Positions 8,038-16,761 are shown, counted from the stretch's first letter. The stretch is 64,000 nucleotides of DNA from Actinomyces ruminicola (GCF_900103885.1 NZ_FNIM01000008.1:81471-145470); one strand, 5' to 3'. Made by a program: numbers and translations. Notes: a model not told the origin generated them from the letters alone.

Positions 8038-9099
8038 TCACACCTCCTGGGGCTGCGGGGAGGCGGTGAGGGCGGCGACGGCGTGCAGATGTGCGAGCAC
8101 GTCGTCACGCAGTGCCTGCGGGGCCAGCACGACCACGGCATCCGCCAGCGCGGCCAGCGCTCCGGCGAAGGCGAAGCGATCGGAGAATGCAACGTGTATC
8201 ACGTCCCAGTGTGCGGGCAGTCGCCCTGCCAGTTCCGGCAGCAGCTCCCCCGCCGGCTCCGGCAGGCCGTGTGGTGCGGGGCGCGCGGCCAGCTCGGCGG
8301 CGCCGTAGGTGGCCAGAGCGCGCGAGCGCAGCTGCAGGGCCCGGTCGGGCGCGACCGCGATCAGCGCCCCCGTAGGCACGGGGGCGGGTGCTTCGGGAAT
8401 CGGGAAGGCGCCGGCCTCGGAGACCGGGGATACCGGTCCGACCACACGGGCCAGGCGGAAGGTGCGCTGCTGCCCGGAGGCGCGATCCAGGCCATCCAGG
8501 TACCAGGCGCCCTCGCTCATGCGCAGCCGGTGGGGCTCGACGACGCGGGCACCCACCCGCCCGGAGCCGGCCGACGCATAGTCGAAGCTCACGCGCCGAC
8601 GCTCCTGGACGGCGGCGGCGAGCTCGGCGGGGACCTGCCCGCCGGAGACGTCGCTGCCCAGGTCGATGCTGAGGTCCGGCAGCGCGCCGGCGTCGGCGTC
8701 GGCACCGGCCACGGCCCGAATCTTGGTCAGAGCGCGGCGGGCGGCCGGGGTCAGTGCCCCGGAGCGCCAGGCGGAGGCCGCCAGCTCGACGGCGGCGGCC
8801 TGCTCGGCGGTAAGGGACAGGTCGGGCAGCGCGTAGTCGGCGTCGGTGATGCGGTAGCGGGTCTCCTCCCCCTGCCCCGTGGTGGTGAGCTCGATGCCCA
8901 GCTCCCGCAGCACGCCCTTGTCTCGTTCAAACATGCGGTCGGCGGAGGCGCCGGCGTCGGGGTGGTAGCCGGCGACCGTCTGGATGATCTGCGTCTTCGT
9001 CAGGCCGGTGGCGGTGTTGCGCAGCGCCAGCAGCAGGTTGACCTGACGCTCCTCGGCGGGAAGGGCCGCCGGGTCGGGGTGAGGCACGGACTGGGGCAC
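8038..9099 (-). CDS. pafB: WYL-domain regulator PafB
   Basis: PafB is the first member of the PafBC pair of WYL regulators of the mycobacterial-type DNA damage response. The 353-residue protein has a winged-helix N-terminus (GLTKTQIIQTV, then DRMFERDKGVLRELGI) and a WYL core (SFDYASAG, EPHRLRMSEGAWYLDGLDR). The GTG at 9099 begins the family-like sequence. It has no ribosome site, but TACGCT ends exactly six bases upstream, so I read it as a leaderless mRNA; the ATG-type start at 9144 would place the gene across its own promoter. It is divergent from the DUF3866 gene, whose start is 67 bp away. Confidence 0.88.
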   Translation of the reverse strand: MPQSVPHPDPAALPAEERQVNLLLALRNTATGLTKTQIIQTVAGYHPDAGASADRMFERDKGVLRELGIELTTTGQGEETRYRITDADYALPDLSLTAEQAAAVELAASAWRSGALTPAARRALTKIRAVAGADADAGALPDLSIDLGSDVSGGQVPAELAAAVQERRRVSFDYASAGSGRVGARVVEPHRLRMSEGAWYLDGLDRASGQQRTFRLARVVGPVSPVSEAGAFPIPEAPAPVPTGALIAVAPDRALQLRSRALATYGAAELAARPAPHGLPEPAGELLPELAGRLPAHWDVIHVAFSDRFAFAGALAALADAVVVLAPQALRDDVLAHLHAVAALTASPQPQEV

Positions 9100-9105
9100 G
9101 GTGCC

Positions 9106-9111
9106 AGCGTA
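9106..9111 (-). promoter_or_regulatory. -10 box for leaderless pafB transcript
   Basis: TACGCT on the minus strand lies six bases before the pafB GTG. It is half of a compact divergent promoter pair with the plus-strand box at 9155-9160. Confidence 0.6.
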
Positions 9112-9154
9112 GGCGCTGCGGCTGCGTAGCAGCGGGCGGAACACCCGGGTGGCT

Positions 9155-9160
9155 TAGGCT
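9155..9160 (+). promoter_or_regulatory. -10 box for leaderless DUF3866 transcript
   Basis: TAGGCT lies six bases before the ATG at 9167 (spacer GGTCCC), with no Shine-Dalgarno sequence. The arrangement mirrors the divergent pafB start. Confidence 0.6.
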
Positions 9161-9166
9161 GGTCCC

Positions 9167-10369
9167 ATGATGTGGCGTGACGGGGACGTGCTCAAGGTGC
9201 GGAGTATCTGGGGACCTTCGGGCCGGCGCTGCGCCGAGGTCGAGGTGCGCATAGTCTCCGCTCCCCCGGGAGCCACCGTGCTCGGTGACGGCGAGCCGTG
9301 CCGGGCCATCGCCTACGAGTCGCTGACCGGCCTGCCGGAGCCCGGAGAATGGGTGCGGCTGGAGGTCTCGGCACTGGCCCGCGGCCTGGGCACCGGCGGC
9401 CACGCCATGGTCACCGCCCGGCCGAGCCTGCTGCCGGCCGATCCGGCGCCGGGCGGGCACCTGGTCAAGGCCCGCTACATGCCCGACCAGGTCATGGTGA
9501 CCGGGGTTGATGAGCAGGACACGCCCGCCCACGCGCTGCTGTCCGCGCCTATTGAGACCCTGACGCTTGCGGACGCGCCGGTGGTCATCGCCGATCTGCA
9601 TTCCGCGCTTCCCGCCGTGCTCGCCGGCTTGCGCGCCCCGGAGCCCACGTCCACGAGGCCCGGCTCTACGGCGACGGAGCCGCGGGAGCTGCGCGTCGTC
9701 TACGTCATGACCGACGGGGGCGCCCTGCCACTGCCCTACTCGAGAACCGTGGCCGCGCTGCAGCACTCCGGTGCGCTGGCCGGCACGGTCAGCGTGGGGC
9801 AGGCCTGGGGCGGGGACCTGGAGGCCGTCAGCATCCACAACGGGCTGCTGGCCGCCCGGCACGTGCTGGGCGCCGACGTGATCGTCGTCGCCCAGGGGCC
9901 CGGCAACCTCGGCACCGACACCCCCTGGGGGTTCTCCGGGGTGGCCTGCGGCGACGCCGTCAACGCCGTCGCCGCACTCGGGGGCCGCCCGGTCGCCTGC
10001 CTGCGCGTCTCCGAGGCGGACGCCCGGGCGCGCCACCGCGGCATCTCCCACCACTCCCTGACGGCCTACGGGCGCGTGGCCCTGGCGGCCGCAGACGTCG
10101 TAGTCCCGCGCCTGCCCGGAATCATCGGGGAACAGGTCGACCAGCAGGCCGAGGCGCTGTGCGCCCCGCGCCCCCGGGGAGCCACGCACCGCCGGGTGGA
10201 CGTATCCGTCACGGGACTGCCCGAGGCACTGGCCGCCGTGGAACAAGACACCGGTGTGCGGCTGAACACCATGGGACGCGGGCTCGAACAGGACCCCGCC
10301 GCCTTCCTGGCCGCGGCGGCGGCCGGCCGCCATGCCGCCCGCCTGGTCCGCACCCTCCCGGGTATCTGA
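9167..10369 (+). CDS. DUF3866 family protein, function unknown
   Basis: This 400-residue soluble protein matches the actinobacterial DUF3866 family as I recognise it ([43 protein letters not shown]). No catalytic motif can be assigned. The gene is next to pafB in this window and divergent from it, across a 67-bp region with two back-to-back -10 boxes, which suggests shared regulation. Upstream of hisE it is separated by 43 bp, but hisE has its own leaderless-type promoter. The first two codons are both ATG; the first is taken because the TAGGCT box fits it exactly. I cannot assign a biochemical role. Confidence 0.8.
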   Translation: MMWRDGDVLKVRSIWGPSGRRCAEVEVRIVSAPPGATVLGDGEPCRAIAYESLTGLPEPGEWVRLEVSALARGLGTGGHAMVTARPSLLPADPAPGGHLVKARYMPDQVMVTGVDEQDTPAHALLSAPIETLTLADAPVVIADLHSALPAVLAGLRAPEPTSTRPGSTATEPRELRVVYVMTDGGALPLPYSRTVAALQHSGALAGTVSVGQAWGGDLEAVSIHNGLLAARHVLGADVIVVAQGPGNLGTDTPWGFSGVACGDAVNAVAALGGRPVACLRVSEADARARHRGISHHSLTAYGRVALAAADVVVPRLPGIIGEQVDQQAEALCAPRPRGATHRRVDVSVTGLPEALAAVEQDTGVRLNTMGRGLEQDPAAFLAAAAAGRHAARLVRTLPGI

Positions 10370-10400
10370 GCGGAGGAGCCGACCGGCCCCGGTGCTGCAC

Positions 10401-10406
10401 TACGCT
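10401..10406 (+). promoter_or_regulatory. -10 box for leaderless hisE transcript
   Basis: TACGCT followed by six bases (GTGCCC) and the hisE ATG at 10413. The hexamer is identical to the pafB box, and no ribosome site is present. Confidence 0.6.
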
Positions 10407-10412
10407 GTGCCC

Positions 10413-10676
10413 ATGAAGACCTTCGAGGACCTTTTCGCCGAGCTGCAGGACAAGGCCGTCAACCGCCCCGCGGGTTCCGGGACGGTTGATGAGCTTGACC
10501 GCGGCGTACACTTCATCGGGAAGAAGCTGGTCGAAGAGGCGGCCGAGACCTGGATGGCCTGCGAGCACGAGTCGGATGCGGCCGCCTGCGAGGAGATCAG
10601 CCAGCTGCTCTACCACACCCAGGTGATGATGCTGGCCAAGGGCTACACGCTGGAAGACGTCTACCGCTACCTGTGA
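10413..10676 (+). CDS. hisE: phosphoribosyl-ATP diphosphatase
   Basis: HisE hydrolyses phosphoribosyl-ATP to phosphoribosyl-AMP, step two of histidine biosynthesis. At 87 residues it is the normal stand-alone length. It is an all-alpha MazG-like fold with the metal-binding helix [13 protein letters not shown] and the second acidic helix [14 protein letters not shown]. The start was set at the ATG placed six bases after a TACGCT box. hisG follows after 78 bp, giving the usual actinobacterial hisE-hisG pair; the rest of the histidine pathway is elsewhere. Confidence 0.96.
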   Translation: MKTFEDLFAELQDKAVNRPAGSGTVDELDRGVHFIGKKLVEEAAETWMACEHESDAAACEEISQLLYHTQVMMLAKGYTLEDVYRYL

Positions 10677-10754
10677 GGCGCCGAGCCTTCCCTCACCGCC
10701 GGACTCCGCTCCGGCCCGAATTCACCCACCACCCATAACACAGTCAGGACCACC

Positions 10755-11600
10755 GTGCTGCGCATCGCCGTCCCCAACAAGGGCTCCCTGTCCGAGCCCG
10801 CGACCACCATGCTCTCCGAGGCGGGATACCGCACTCGCCGCTCCGGCCGGGAGCTCGTCCTCGTCGACGACGCCAACCAGGTGGAGCTGTTCTTCCTGCG
10901 TCCGCGTGACATCGCCGTGTATGTCGGTCAGGGCACCGTGCACGCCGGCGTGACCGGCCGCGACCTGCTGCTGGACTCGGGCGTGGAGGCGATCGAGCAC
11001 CTCCCGCTCGGCTTCGCCCGCTCCACCTTCCGCTTCGCCGCCCCCTCCGGCACTATGAGTTCGCTGGCCGACGTCGAGGGCAAGCGGGTGGCCACGTCCT
11101 ACGACGTGCTGGTGCGCAACTACCTGGCCGCGCAGGGAGTCAGCGCGCAGACCGTCCACCTGGACGGCGCCGTGGAGTCCTCGGTGCAGCTGGGGGTGGC
11201 GGACCTGATCGCCGACGTCGTGGAGACCGGCTCGACGCTGCGGGCCGCCGGTCTGGAGACCTTCGGGGAGCCGATTCTGGCCAGTGAGGCGGTGCTGATC
11301 ACCACCGAGCAGTACCGCGACGAGCCCGGCCTGGCCACGCTCGTGCGCCGCCTGGAGGGGGTGCTGCGGGCCCGCTCCTACGTGCTGGTGGACTACGACA
11401 TCCCCATGAACCGCCTGCACCTGGCCAGCGAGATCACCCCGGGTATTGAGTCCCCCACGGTCTCCCCGCTGCAGAACCCCGACTGGGTGGCCGTGCGGGC
11501 GATGGTCCCCCGCAAGGACGCCAACCGCATCATGGATGAGCTCTACGCCATCGGCGCGCGCGCCATCCTGGTCTCCTCCCTGGTGGCCTGCCGGCTGTAG
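10755..11600 (+). CDS. hisG: ATP phosphoribosyltransferase (long form)
   Basis: HisG condenses ATP with PRPP, the committed step of histidine biosynthesis. The 281-residue length and the C-terminal part ([25 protein letters not shown]) show the long form with an ACT-like regulatory domain, which in characterised homologues binds histidine for feedback control and does not need HisZ. The N-terminus [11 protein letters not shown] and the PRPP-loop region [14 protein letters not shown] are clear. It starts with GTG at 10755, with AGGAC just upstream. A short GC hairpin lies between its stop and the convergent ribY-like gene. Confidence 0.96.
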   Translation: MLRIAVPNKGSLSEPATTMLSEAGYRTRRSGRELVLVDDANQVELFFLRPRDIAVYVGQGTVHAGVTGRDLLLDSGVEAIEHLPLGFARSTFRFAAPSGTMSSLADVEGKRVATSYDVLVRNYLAAQGVSAQTVHLDGAVESSVQLGVADLIADVVETGSTLRAAGLETFGEPILASEAVLITTEQYRDEPGLATLVRRLEGVLRARSYVLVDYDIPMNRLHLASEITPGIESPTVSPLQNPDWVAVRAMVPRKDANRIMDELYAIGARAILVSSLVACRL

Positions 11601-11610
11601 GGCCGACCCC

Positions 11611-11628
11611 GCCGGGCCTTCGCCCGGC
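11611..11628. terminator. short GC hairpin between convergent hisG and ribY-like gene
   Basis: GCCGGGC, a four-base loop (CTTC) and GCCCGGC form a 7-bp stem in the 45-bp gap between two converging genes. There is no T-tract. It could serve both directions. Confidence 0.4.
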
Positions 11629-11645
11629 CCTCCCGGGCGTGCGCG

Positions 11646-12683
11646 TCAGACGGTCAGCAGCGGTTCGCAGACGGCGTCGGAGGTAACGGTGCTCTCGCCC
11701 AGCAGCCCGTGGCCGGACAGGAAGTCGATGGTCTCCCCCACCTGCTCGGGCACGAGCGCGCCCACCACGGCGTCCTCGCTGGGCCGCACCAGCTCGCCCG
11801 TGGCCACGGCCACCTCGCGAGCGTTTTCGGCCTGGGTGGTATCCACCAGGTCCGGCACGTACGCCTTGGTGGCGCTCACGGCCGCGTCGGGGTCGTTCAC
11901 GAAGGCGGTCATGCCGACGGCGGAGGCCGCCACGGCCGCCTCCAGCTCACCGCGCCTGTCGGCGAGTACCTGGGCGGTGGTGACCAGGGAGGCGCCCAGC
12001 AGCGGCACCTTCTCGCCGATCTCGATGACGCGTACCGGCATGCCGTTCCGGGCGATCTGGACGGCGTCATTGTTGGAGAATCCCGCGATCGCATCCACCT
12101 TGCCGCCGGCCAGGGCGGCCTGCTGGGTGTAACCGATCTCCTGCACCTCGACGTCGTCCTCGGTCAGCCCGGCCGAGGACAGCGCCACCAGCACCGAGTA
12201 CCAGGTCTCCCCGGTCTTGCCGGGTGTGCCGATCCGCTTGCCCCTGAGGTCTGCCGGCTGGGTGATGTCGGACTCCTCGGGGACGATAATGCAGCCGGGG
12301 TAGCGCTGGTAGTAGCCGCCGATGATCACCAGCTCGTTGCCGTTGGAGGCGGCCACGATCGCCTCGTCGCCGCCGGCGACGACGATGTGCTCGGTTCCGG
12401 CCAGCAGCGCGTCGAACTGTCCCTCCTGCTCTCCGTGGTGGCGCAGAGTGACGTTATCCGCGTACTCGCCGTCGGCCAGGGCAAGGTAGAACGGGGCGAA
12501 CTGGACGTTCGGGGTGTAGGTCATGCCGATCACGAGGCCAGAGGCCGCGGCGGAGGCCGAGGCGGTCTGGGACCGGGCGCCGGTGCCCGACGCGCAGGCG
12601 GCGAGCAGGCCGGCGGCACCGGCTCCCAGGGCGGTCAGCAGCGTGCGGCGGGTCATTCCCGGACGGGGGGCGGGGGCGGTCAT
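11646..12683 (-). CDS. ribY: ThiY/RibY-like ABC substrate-binding lipoprotein, probable riboflavin uptake
   Basis: This 345-residue protein belongs to the NMT1/ThiY-like solute-binding family. The N-terminus has a twin-arginine stretch (MTRRTLLTALG) and a lipobox (LLAAC), so it should be exported, possibly by Tat, and anchored as a lipoprotein. The mature part begins with the ligand-cleft motif YTPNVQFAPFYLA, typical of ThiY-like proteins. The ATG at 12683 follows GAGAGGA. It lies 50 bp after the permease gene, and the whole unit sits behind an FMN riboswitch. This points to riboflavin or another flavin precursor as ligand, as in the RibXY transporters; hydroxymethylpyrimidine binding cannot be excluded by sequence alone. 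Confidence 0.85.
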   Translation of the reverse strand: MTAPAPRPGMTRRTLLTALGAGAAGLLAACASGTGARSQTASASAAASGLVIGMTYTPNVQFAPFYLALADGEYADNVTLRHHGEQEGQFDALLAGTEHIVVAGGDEAIVAASNGNELVIIGGYYQRYPGCIIVPEESDITQPADLRGKRIGTPGKTGETWYSVLVALSSAGLTEDDVEVQEIGYTQQAALAGGKVDAIAGFSNNDAVQIARNGMPVRVIEIGEKVPLLGASLVTTAQVLADRRGELEAAVAASAVGMTAFVNDPDAAVSATKAYVPDLVDTTQAENAREVAVATGELVRPSEDAVVGALVPEQVGETIDFLSGHGLLGESTVTSDAVCEPLLTV

Positions 12684-12733
12684 AGGTTCCTCTCGGTGCT
12701 GTGCGGCGGCTGGGAAATCGGGGGATGACGGGC

Positions 12734-13588
12734 TCAGGTGGCGCTTCGGCCCCGCATGGAGGCGACGACGCGGCTGCGCCGCTCCAATTCGTGCAACACC
12801 CAGTGAATGGTGGTGGCAATGACACACAGCACCACGATGGTTGAGAACAGGCCGGTGGTGTCGACGGCTTGACGCTGGGAGGCGAGCACCATGCCCAGGC
12901 CCTCCCCGCCCATGGTCATCTCGCCGATCACGGCGCCCGTCACGGACAGGGTGAAGCCGGTGCGCAGGCCGGACAGGATGGAGGGCAGGGCCATCGGCAG
13001 CTCCATGTAGAGCAGCATGGACACCCCGTGGGCGCCGTCGAGCCGGGCGGCATCGATCACGTCCGTGTCCAGGCCGCGCAGTCCGAGCAGCACGGTCACG
13101 GTGATCGGGAAGAAGACCATGAGCACGCACAGCACCACCGTGGGCACAGTCCCGTAGCCGATCCACACCACCAGCAGCGGCGCGATGGCGATGGCGGGCA
13201 CGGCCTGGGAGGCGGCCACGTACGGCAGCACGGCGCGGGAGAAGCGCCGGGAGCGGTACAGAGTCCAGGCCAGGGGCAGAGACAGCGCCGCGGCGGCCAG
13301 GCAGCCGAGCAGCGCCTCTCGCAGTGTCACCCAGGTGTACCCGGCCATTCCCCCTTGGGCGAATGCGAGCACCAGGCGGCGGGCCACGGCGGATGGAGAG
13401 GGCAGGAAGACCGGCGGGATCGCCCCGACGCGCGTGATGGCCCACCAGGCCAGCAGCAGCGCGGCGCCCAATACGGCCGGCGGATGGAGCCGTAGGTGAA
13501 ACGCGCTGGGAAGCGCGGGAAGCGGCGTGCGGGCAGTCTCACAGTGAGCGGTGCCCAGGCCGGCCCTGCCGACGGTGGCACTGGTCAT
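12734..13588 (-). CDS. ribX: ABC transporter permease of FMN-riboswitch-controlled uptake system
   Basis: A 284-residue BPD-type inner-membrane permease with about six hydrophobic segments. The EAA loop that docks the ATPase reads DAARLDGAHGVSMLLYMELPMALPSI. It resembles ThiX/SsuC-type permeases. The ATG at 13588 has GGAGAGGA about nine bases upstream; the open frame upstream to 13708 lies in the mRNA leader. It is the first gene after the FMN riboswitch, so flavin level should govern it. No ATP-binding subunit is encoded next to the pair or anywhere in this window, so the complex must borrow an ATPase from elsewhere. Confidence 0.87.
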   Translation of the reverse strand: MTSATVGRAGLGTAHCETARTPLPALPSAFHLRLHPPAVLGAALLLAWWAITRVGAIPPVFLPSPSAVARRLVLAFAQGGMAGYTWVTLREALLGCLAAAALSLPLAWTLYRSRRFSRAVLPYVAASQAVPAIAIAPLLVVWIGYGTVPTVVLCVLMVFFPITVTVLLGLRGLDTDVIDAARLDGAHGVSMLLYMELPMALPSILSGLRTGFTLSVTGAVIGEMTMGGEGLGMVLASQRQAVDTTGLFSTIVVLCVIATTIHWVLHELERRSRVVASMRGRSAT

Positions 13589-13600
13589 GTGCGGCGTCCT

Positions 13601-13643
13601 CTCCGGTTCCCCCGGAGCACCCGCCCCGGGGCACTCCGGGGCG
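13601..13643 (-). promoter_or_regulatory. putative expression platform of the FMN riboswitch (Shine-Dalgarno sequestration)
   Basis: In the transcript, CTCCGG pairs with CCGGAG (13612-13617 with 13601-13606) in a hairpin whose 3' arm contains the start of the ribX ribosome site. The same CTCCGGGG (13610-13617) can instead pair with CCCCGGAG (13634-13641), which would free the site. The latter otherwise forms an 8-bp stem at 13622-13643. The mutually exclusive pairings fit translational control. Inferred from base pairing only. Confidence 0.5.
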
Positions 13644-13752
13644 ACGGGCGGTACGCATATTGCGCCGCACGACACTACGCCCTGCTGCCCGCCCCTGCGG
13701 CACGCCACCTGGGGCGCGCCACGAGCCGACCGCGCCGGACGCGTGCCACGTG

Positions 13753-13887
13753 TCTCCTCCCATCCGGACTCTCACCGTCGGTGCCGGAATTCCACCGGCT
13801 CAGCCGGTTGTGCCTGCCCTGCGGGCCGACGCAACCGGGTCGCGGACTGTCACCGCCGGTTCGGACTTTCACCGACCCCGGAGCACG
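13753..13887 (-). ncRNA. FMN riboswitch (RFN element)
   Basis: Read on the minus strand, the conserved RFN blocks appear in order: CGGTGAAAGTCCGAACCGGC, GGTGACAGTCCGCGACCCG, a variable stem, CCGGTGGAATTCCGGCACCG and ACGGTGAGAGTCCGGATG, closed by a CTCC/GGAG basal stem. This is a nearly textbook aptamer. FMN binding normally represses riboflavin synthesis or uptake genes. It lies 165 bp upstream of ribX in the same orientation, just downstream of a good promoter. Confidence 0.95.
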
Positions 13888-13902
13888 TGTTATGCAAGGC
13901 CG

Positions 13903-13931
13903 ACATTAGTGCCTGCCGGACGTGGTGACAA
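13903..13931 (-). promoter_or_regulatory. sigma-70-type promoter of the riboswitch-ribX-ribY transcript
   Basis: On the minus strand TTGTCA (13926-13931) and TAATGT (13903-13908) are separated by 17 bases. Transcription should start a few bases before the aptamer at 13887. The rest of the gap, 13932-14108, shows no gene or other signal I can support. Confidence 0.65.
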
Positions 13932-14108
13932 CCCCGACCCGGCGCGCGGGGCGATCTTCGGTCAGCCGCGGCGGATGCCGGCCGTGACGCGGTCCCTAAG
14001 GTCGAGTGCGCCCGGGGCGCGCCAGGCGCAAGTACGGCGGACAGGGGCAAGAGCACCCGGGAGATCAGCCCGGTACGCCGCAGGAGCACGTGCATGAGGG
14101 AGCGCCGG

Positions 14109-15251
14109 TCACCAGCCTGTCGGGGCCAGGCGCCAGGGAAGGGCGGCTTCGGATCCGCCTGGGTCGTCGGCGTCGAACAGGCCCGGGAGGCGCCGCCCGC
14201 AGTGGCGGCAGCATCCGCTTTCATCCAGGGCGTAGGTCTCCACCGTGTAGCCGCGGCGGACGATGACCGGTTCCCCACAGCCCGGGCACAGTGTCGTCGC
14301 ACCCTCCTCATCGCGCACGTTGCCCAGGTACACGAAGTGCAGCCCGGCCTCGAGCGCCGCCCGGCGGGCCCGCCTGAGCGTGGTCAGCGGGGTCGGCGGC
14401 CGGTCGAGCATGCGGTGGGCGGGGTGGAAGGCGGTCAGGTGCAGCGGTGTGTCCGCGCCGAGCTCGCCCGCCACCCAGGCGGCGAGGCGGCCGATCTCTG
14501 CGGGCGAGTCGTTCAGGCCGGGGATGAGCAGCGTGGTCAGCTCCAGCCAGGTCGAGGTGCGCTCCCGCACCCGCACCAGCGTGTCCTGCACGTCCTTCAG
14601 CCGCGCCCCGGTGATCTTTCGGTAGAACTCCTCGGTGAAGCCCTTCAGGTCGATGTTGGCGGCGTCGACGGCGCCGAACAGCTCCAGCGCCGGCTGCTCG
14701 CAGATCCAGCCCGCGCTGACCGCGTAGGCCAGCAGCCCCCGCTCGTGGCAGGCCCGGGCGGTGTCAATGGCGTACTCGGCGAACACCACCGGGTCGTTGT
14801 AGGTGAAGGCGACGGCGCGGGCTCCCACGGCCACCGCCTGTGCGGCGATCCGCTCCGGCGGGGCGTCCACGGAGAGCACCTCCACGGAGCGGGCGGTGGA
14901 GATCTCCCAGTTCTGGCAGAACTTGCACGACAGGTTGCAGCCGGCGGTGCCGAAGGACAGCACCGAGCTTCCGGGGTGGACGTGGTTCAGCGGCTTCTTC
15001 TCCACCGGGTCCAGGCACACGCCGGTGGAGCGGCCGTAGGCGGTGAGCTCGATCAGGTCACCGGTGCGACGGCGCACGAAGCAGAAGCCGCGCTGCCCCT
15101 CCCGCAGGCGGCAGTGCCGCGGGCACAGGTCGCACTGCAACCGTCCGTCCGGCAGCGGCCGCCACCAGCGGGCCGGGTAGAGCTCGGCGCGCCCCCCAGC
15201 CGGGCGGGCGGGCTCCGCCGCCGCAGCCTCGGCGGCGGCCGCGGCGCTCAC
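14109..15251 (-). CDS. amrS: AmmeMemoRadiSam system radical SAM enzyme (AmrS-like)
   Basis: This 380-residue radical SAM protein has the iron-sulfur motif CNLSCKFC (near residues 104-111) in the setting FGTAGCNLSCKFCQNWEIS. An N-terminal cysteine group CDLCPRHC precedes it, and the C-terminus has a zinc-ribbon-like pair of knuckles (CPGCGEP, CRHCGRR). It matches the family found beside MEMO1- and AMMECR1-like proteins in archaea and bacteria; I know of no settled substrate. GTG at 15251 overlaps the stop of the Memo-AMMECR1 gene (GTGA), with GGAGGAG close upstream, so the two are translationally coupled. The 43 codons of open frame upstream belong to the neighbour and are excluded. Confidence 0.9.
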   Translation of the reverse strand: MSAAAAAEAAAAEPARPAGGRAELYPARWWRPLPDGRLQCDLCPRHCRLREGQRGFCFVRRRTGDLIELTAYGRSTGVCLDPVEKKPLNHVHPGSSVLSFGTAGCNLSCKFCQNWEISTARSVEVLSVDAPPERIAAQAVAVGARAVAFTYNDPVVFAEYAIDTARACHERGLLAYAVSAGWICEQPALELFGAVDAANIDLKGFTEEFYRKITGARLKDVQDTLVRVRERTSTWLELTTLLIPGLNDSPAEIGRLAAWVAGELGADTPLHLTAFHPAHRMLDRPPTPLTTLRRARRAALEAGLHFVYLGNVRDEEGATTLCPGCGEPVIVRRGYTVETYALDESGCCRHCGRRLPGLFDADDPGGSEAALPWRLAPTGW

Positions 15252-16672
15252 GGCTCCTCCCAGGCGCGCACGCGGTAGGTCTCGACCACCATCTCCGGGT
15301 CCCAGAACCCTGGCGGCCAGCCGGCCTTGCGCTTGAGGTGCCGCAGGAAGTCGGCCGGATCGGGCAGCTCCTGCCATACCTGCGGCAGGAAGGTGGCACG
15401 CCGGGCGCCCAGCCGCAGCACCACGCCGTCGACACCCGGGCGCAGACGACGGCGCACCGCCTGCTCGTCGCGCGCATCCATGCGCTCGGGCGCCGTCAGC
15501 ACCGACACCTCCAGGCTGAGGGCGGGCAGCTCGGTGGCCGACACCGGCGGGAAGCGGGGGTCGCGCAGGGCGGCGGCGACGGCATTGTCGACCACGTCGC
15601 GCCCGAGCGGGCGGTGCGGCTCAAGCGAGCCGATGCAGCCGCGCAGGGACCCGTCGGCACTGCGCAGGGTGACGAAGGCGGCGCCCGCGCGCTCGAGCCA
15701 GGCGGGCTGGTCCCCAGTCAGCAGGTCCGCCGGCGCGCCTGGCTCGGCGCCAACGGCGCGGGCGATCGCCCGGCGGGCCAGCGGCAGCAGGACCTCACCG
15801 GCGTCGTCGGGCGGCTCGGTCGCCTCCCCGGCCGCACCGGCAGCCGAGGCGACTGCGGGGTCGGCCTCAGCGGACTGCTCGTGAAGGGCGACGGCGCAGT
15901 AGCCGACCACGCGGTCGGGGTCTCCGGCGGTGTCCGCCGACGTGCACCGGCCCAGCAGCTCGGCGCGCATGCCGTGCTCGCGGGCGGCCAGCAGCATGCC
16001 GTCCAACGGGGTCGCTCCGCAGGCGTGGTCGTGGGTGATGGTGGAGTCGAGGGAGAGGATCCGGGACACGGTCTCCTCATCGACGGCGACGGCGAGCTCC
16101 TGCGGCAGGTAGTGGGACAGGTCGGAGGAGATGACGATAACGGTCTCGGGACCGCCCCACAGGGCCGCGATCACGTCGGCGACCGTACGCGCCGAGGCGG
16201 TGCCGACCGCCAGGGGCACCACCGTCACGTCACCGAGGACCGTCTGGATGAAGGGCAGCTGCACCTCCAGGGAGTGCTCCCAGGCGTGCACCTCCGGCGC
16301 CGTGGTCACGCCGGGCAGTGCGGCGGCCAGTGCGCCGGCGGCGGCGTCGACGTCCAGCGTGCCCAGGGGTGTGGCCAGCTGGTCGGCGCCCGGCAGGGCC
16401 AGCCCGCGCACCGGCACCCGGTGGGTGGGGCCCAGCAGGACGACGCGGCTGATCCGCCCCCGGCCGGCTTCGAGGCGGGCGTAGGCGCGGGCCGCCATCG
16501 GCCCGGAGTAGACGTAGCCCGCGTGCGGAACCACGACGGCCTTGGGCGCGGGGTCGTCGGCCGCACGTGCGGCGCGTGCAGGCGCGAGCAGTTCTTCGAG
16601 CATGCGCCTCAGCTTGTGCGCATCCCCCGGGTAGAAGGTTCCGGCGACAGCGGGGCGGCGGACGGTCTTCAT
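15248..16672 (-). CDS. Memo-like (AmmB) / AMMECR1 (AmmA) fusion protein
   Basis: Two families that are usually separate genes are fused in 474 residues. Residues 1 to about 275 are a MEMO1-like dioxygenase-fold domain, with HAGYVYSG, HSLEVQLPF, SSDLSHY and CGATPLDG, which supply the expected His, Asp and Cys pocket residues. From about 300 to the end is an AMMECR1 domain (SLRGCIGSLEP, near 385; DPRFPPVSATEL). The linker is Ala/Asp/Pro-rich. The ATG at 16672 has GGGAGAG at good distance. Together with the coupled radical SAM gene this is a complete AmmeMemoRadiSam set in two genes. Function is unassigned; the fusion supports a shared pathway for the three activities. Confidence 0.9.
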   Translation of the reverse strand: MKTVRRPAVAGTFYPGDAHKLRRMLEELLAPARAARAADDPAPKAVVVPHAGYVYSGPMAARAYARLEAGRGRISRVVLLGPTHRVPVRGLALPGADQLATPLGTLDVDAAAGALAAALPGVTTAPEVHAWEHSLEVQLPFIQTVLGDVTVVPLAVGTASARTVADVIAALWGGPETVIVISSDLSHYLPQELAVAVDEETVSRILSLDSTITHDHACGATPLDGMLLAAREHGMRAELLGRCTSADTAGDPDRVVGYCAVALHEQSAEADPAVASAAGAAGEATEPPDDAGEVLLPLARRAIARAVGAEPGAPADLLTGDQPAWLERAGAAFVTLRSADGSLRGCIGSLEPHRPLGRDVVDNAVAAALRDPRFPPVSATELPALSLEVSVLTAPERMDARDEQAVRRRLRPGVDGVVLRLGARRATFLPQVWQELPDPADFLRHLKRKAGWPPGFWDPEMVVETYRVRAWEEP

Positions 16673-16761
16673 GGTGGTCTCTCCCTTGAGCACCACCAGG
16701 ATACTCCGCCGGGCGCCGGGGTGGCCCTCCCAGGTGCGGGCGGGCCGCCCCGGGGAGCCGG

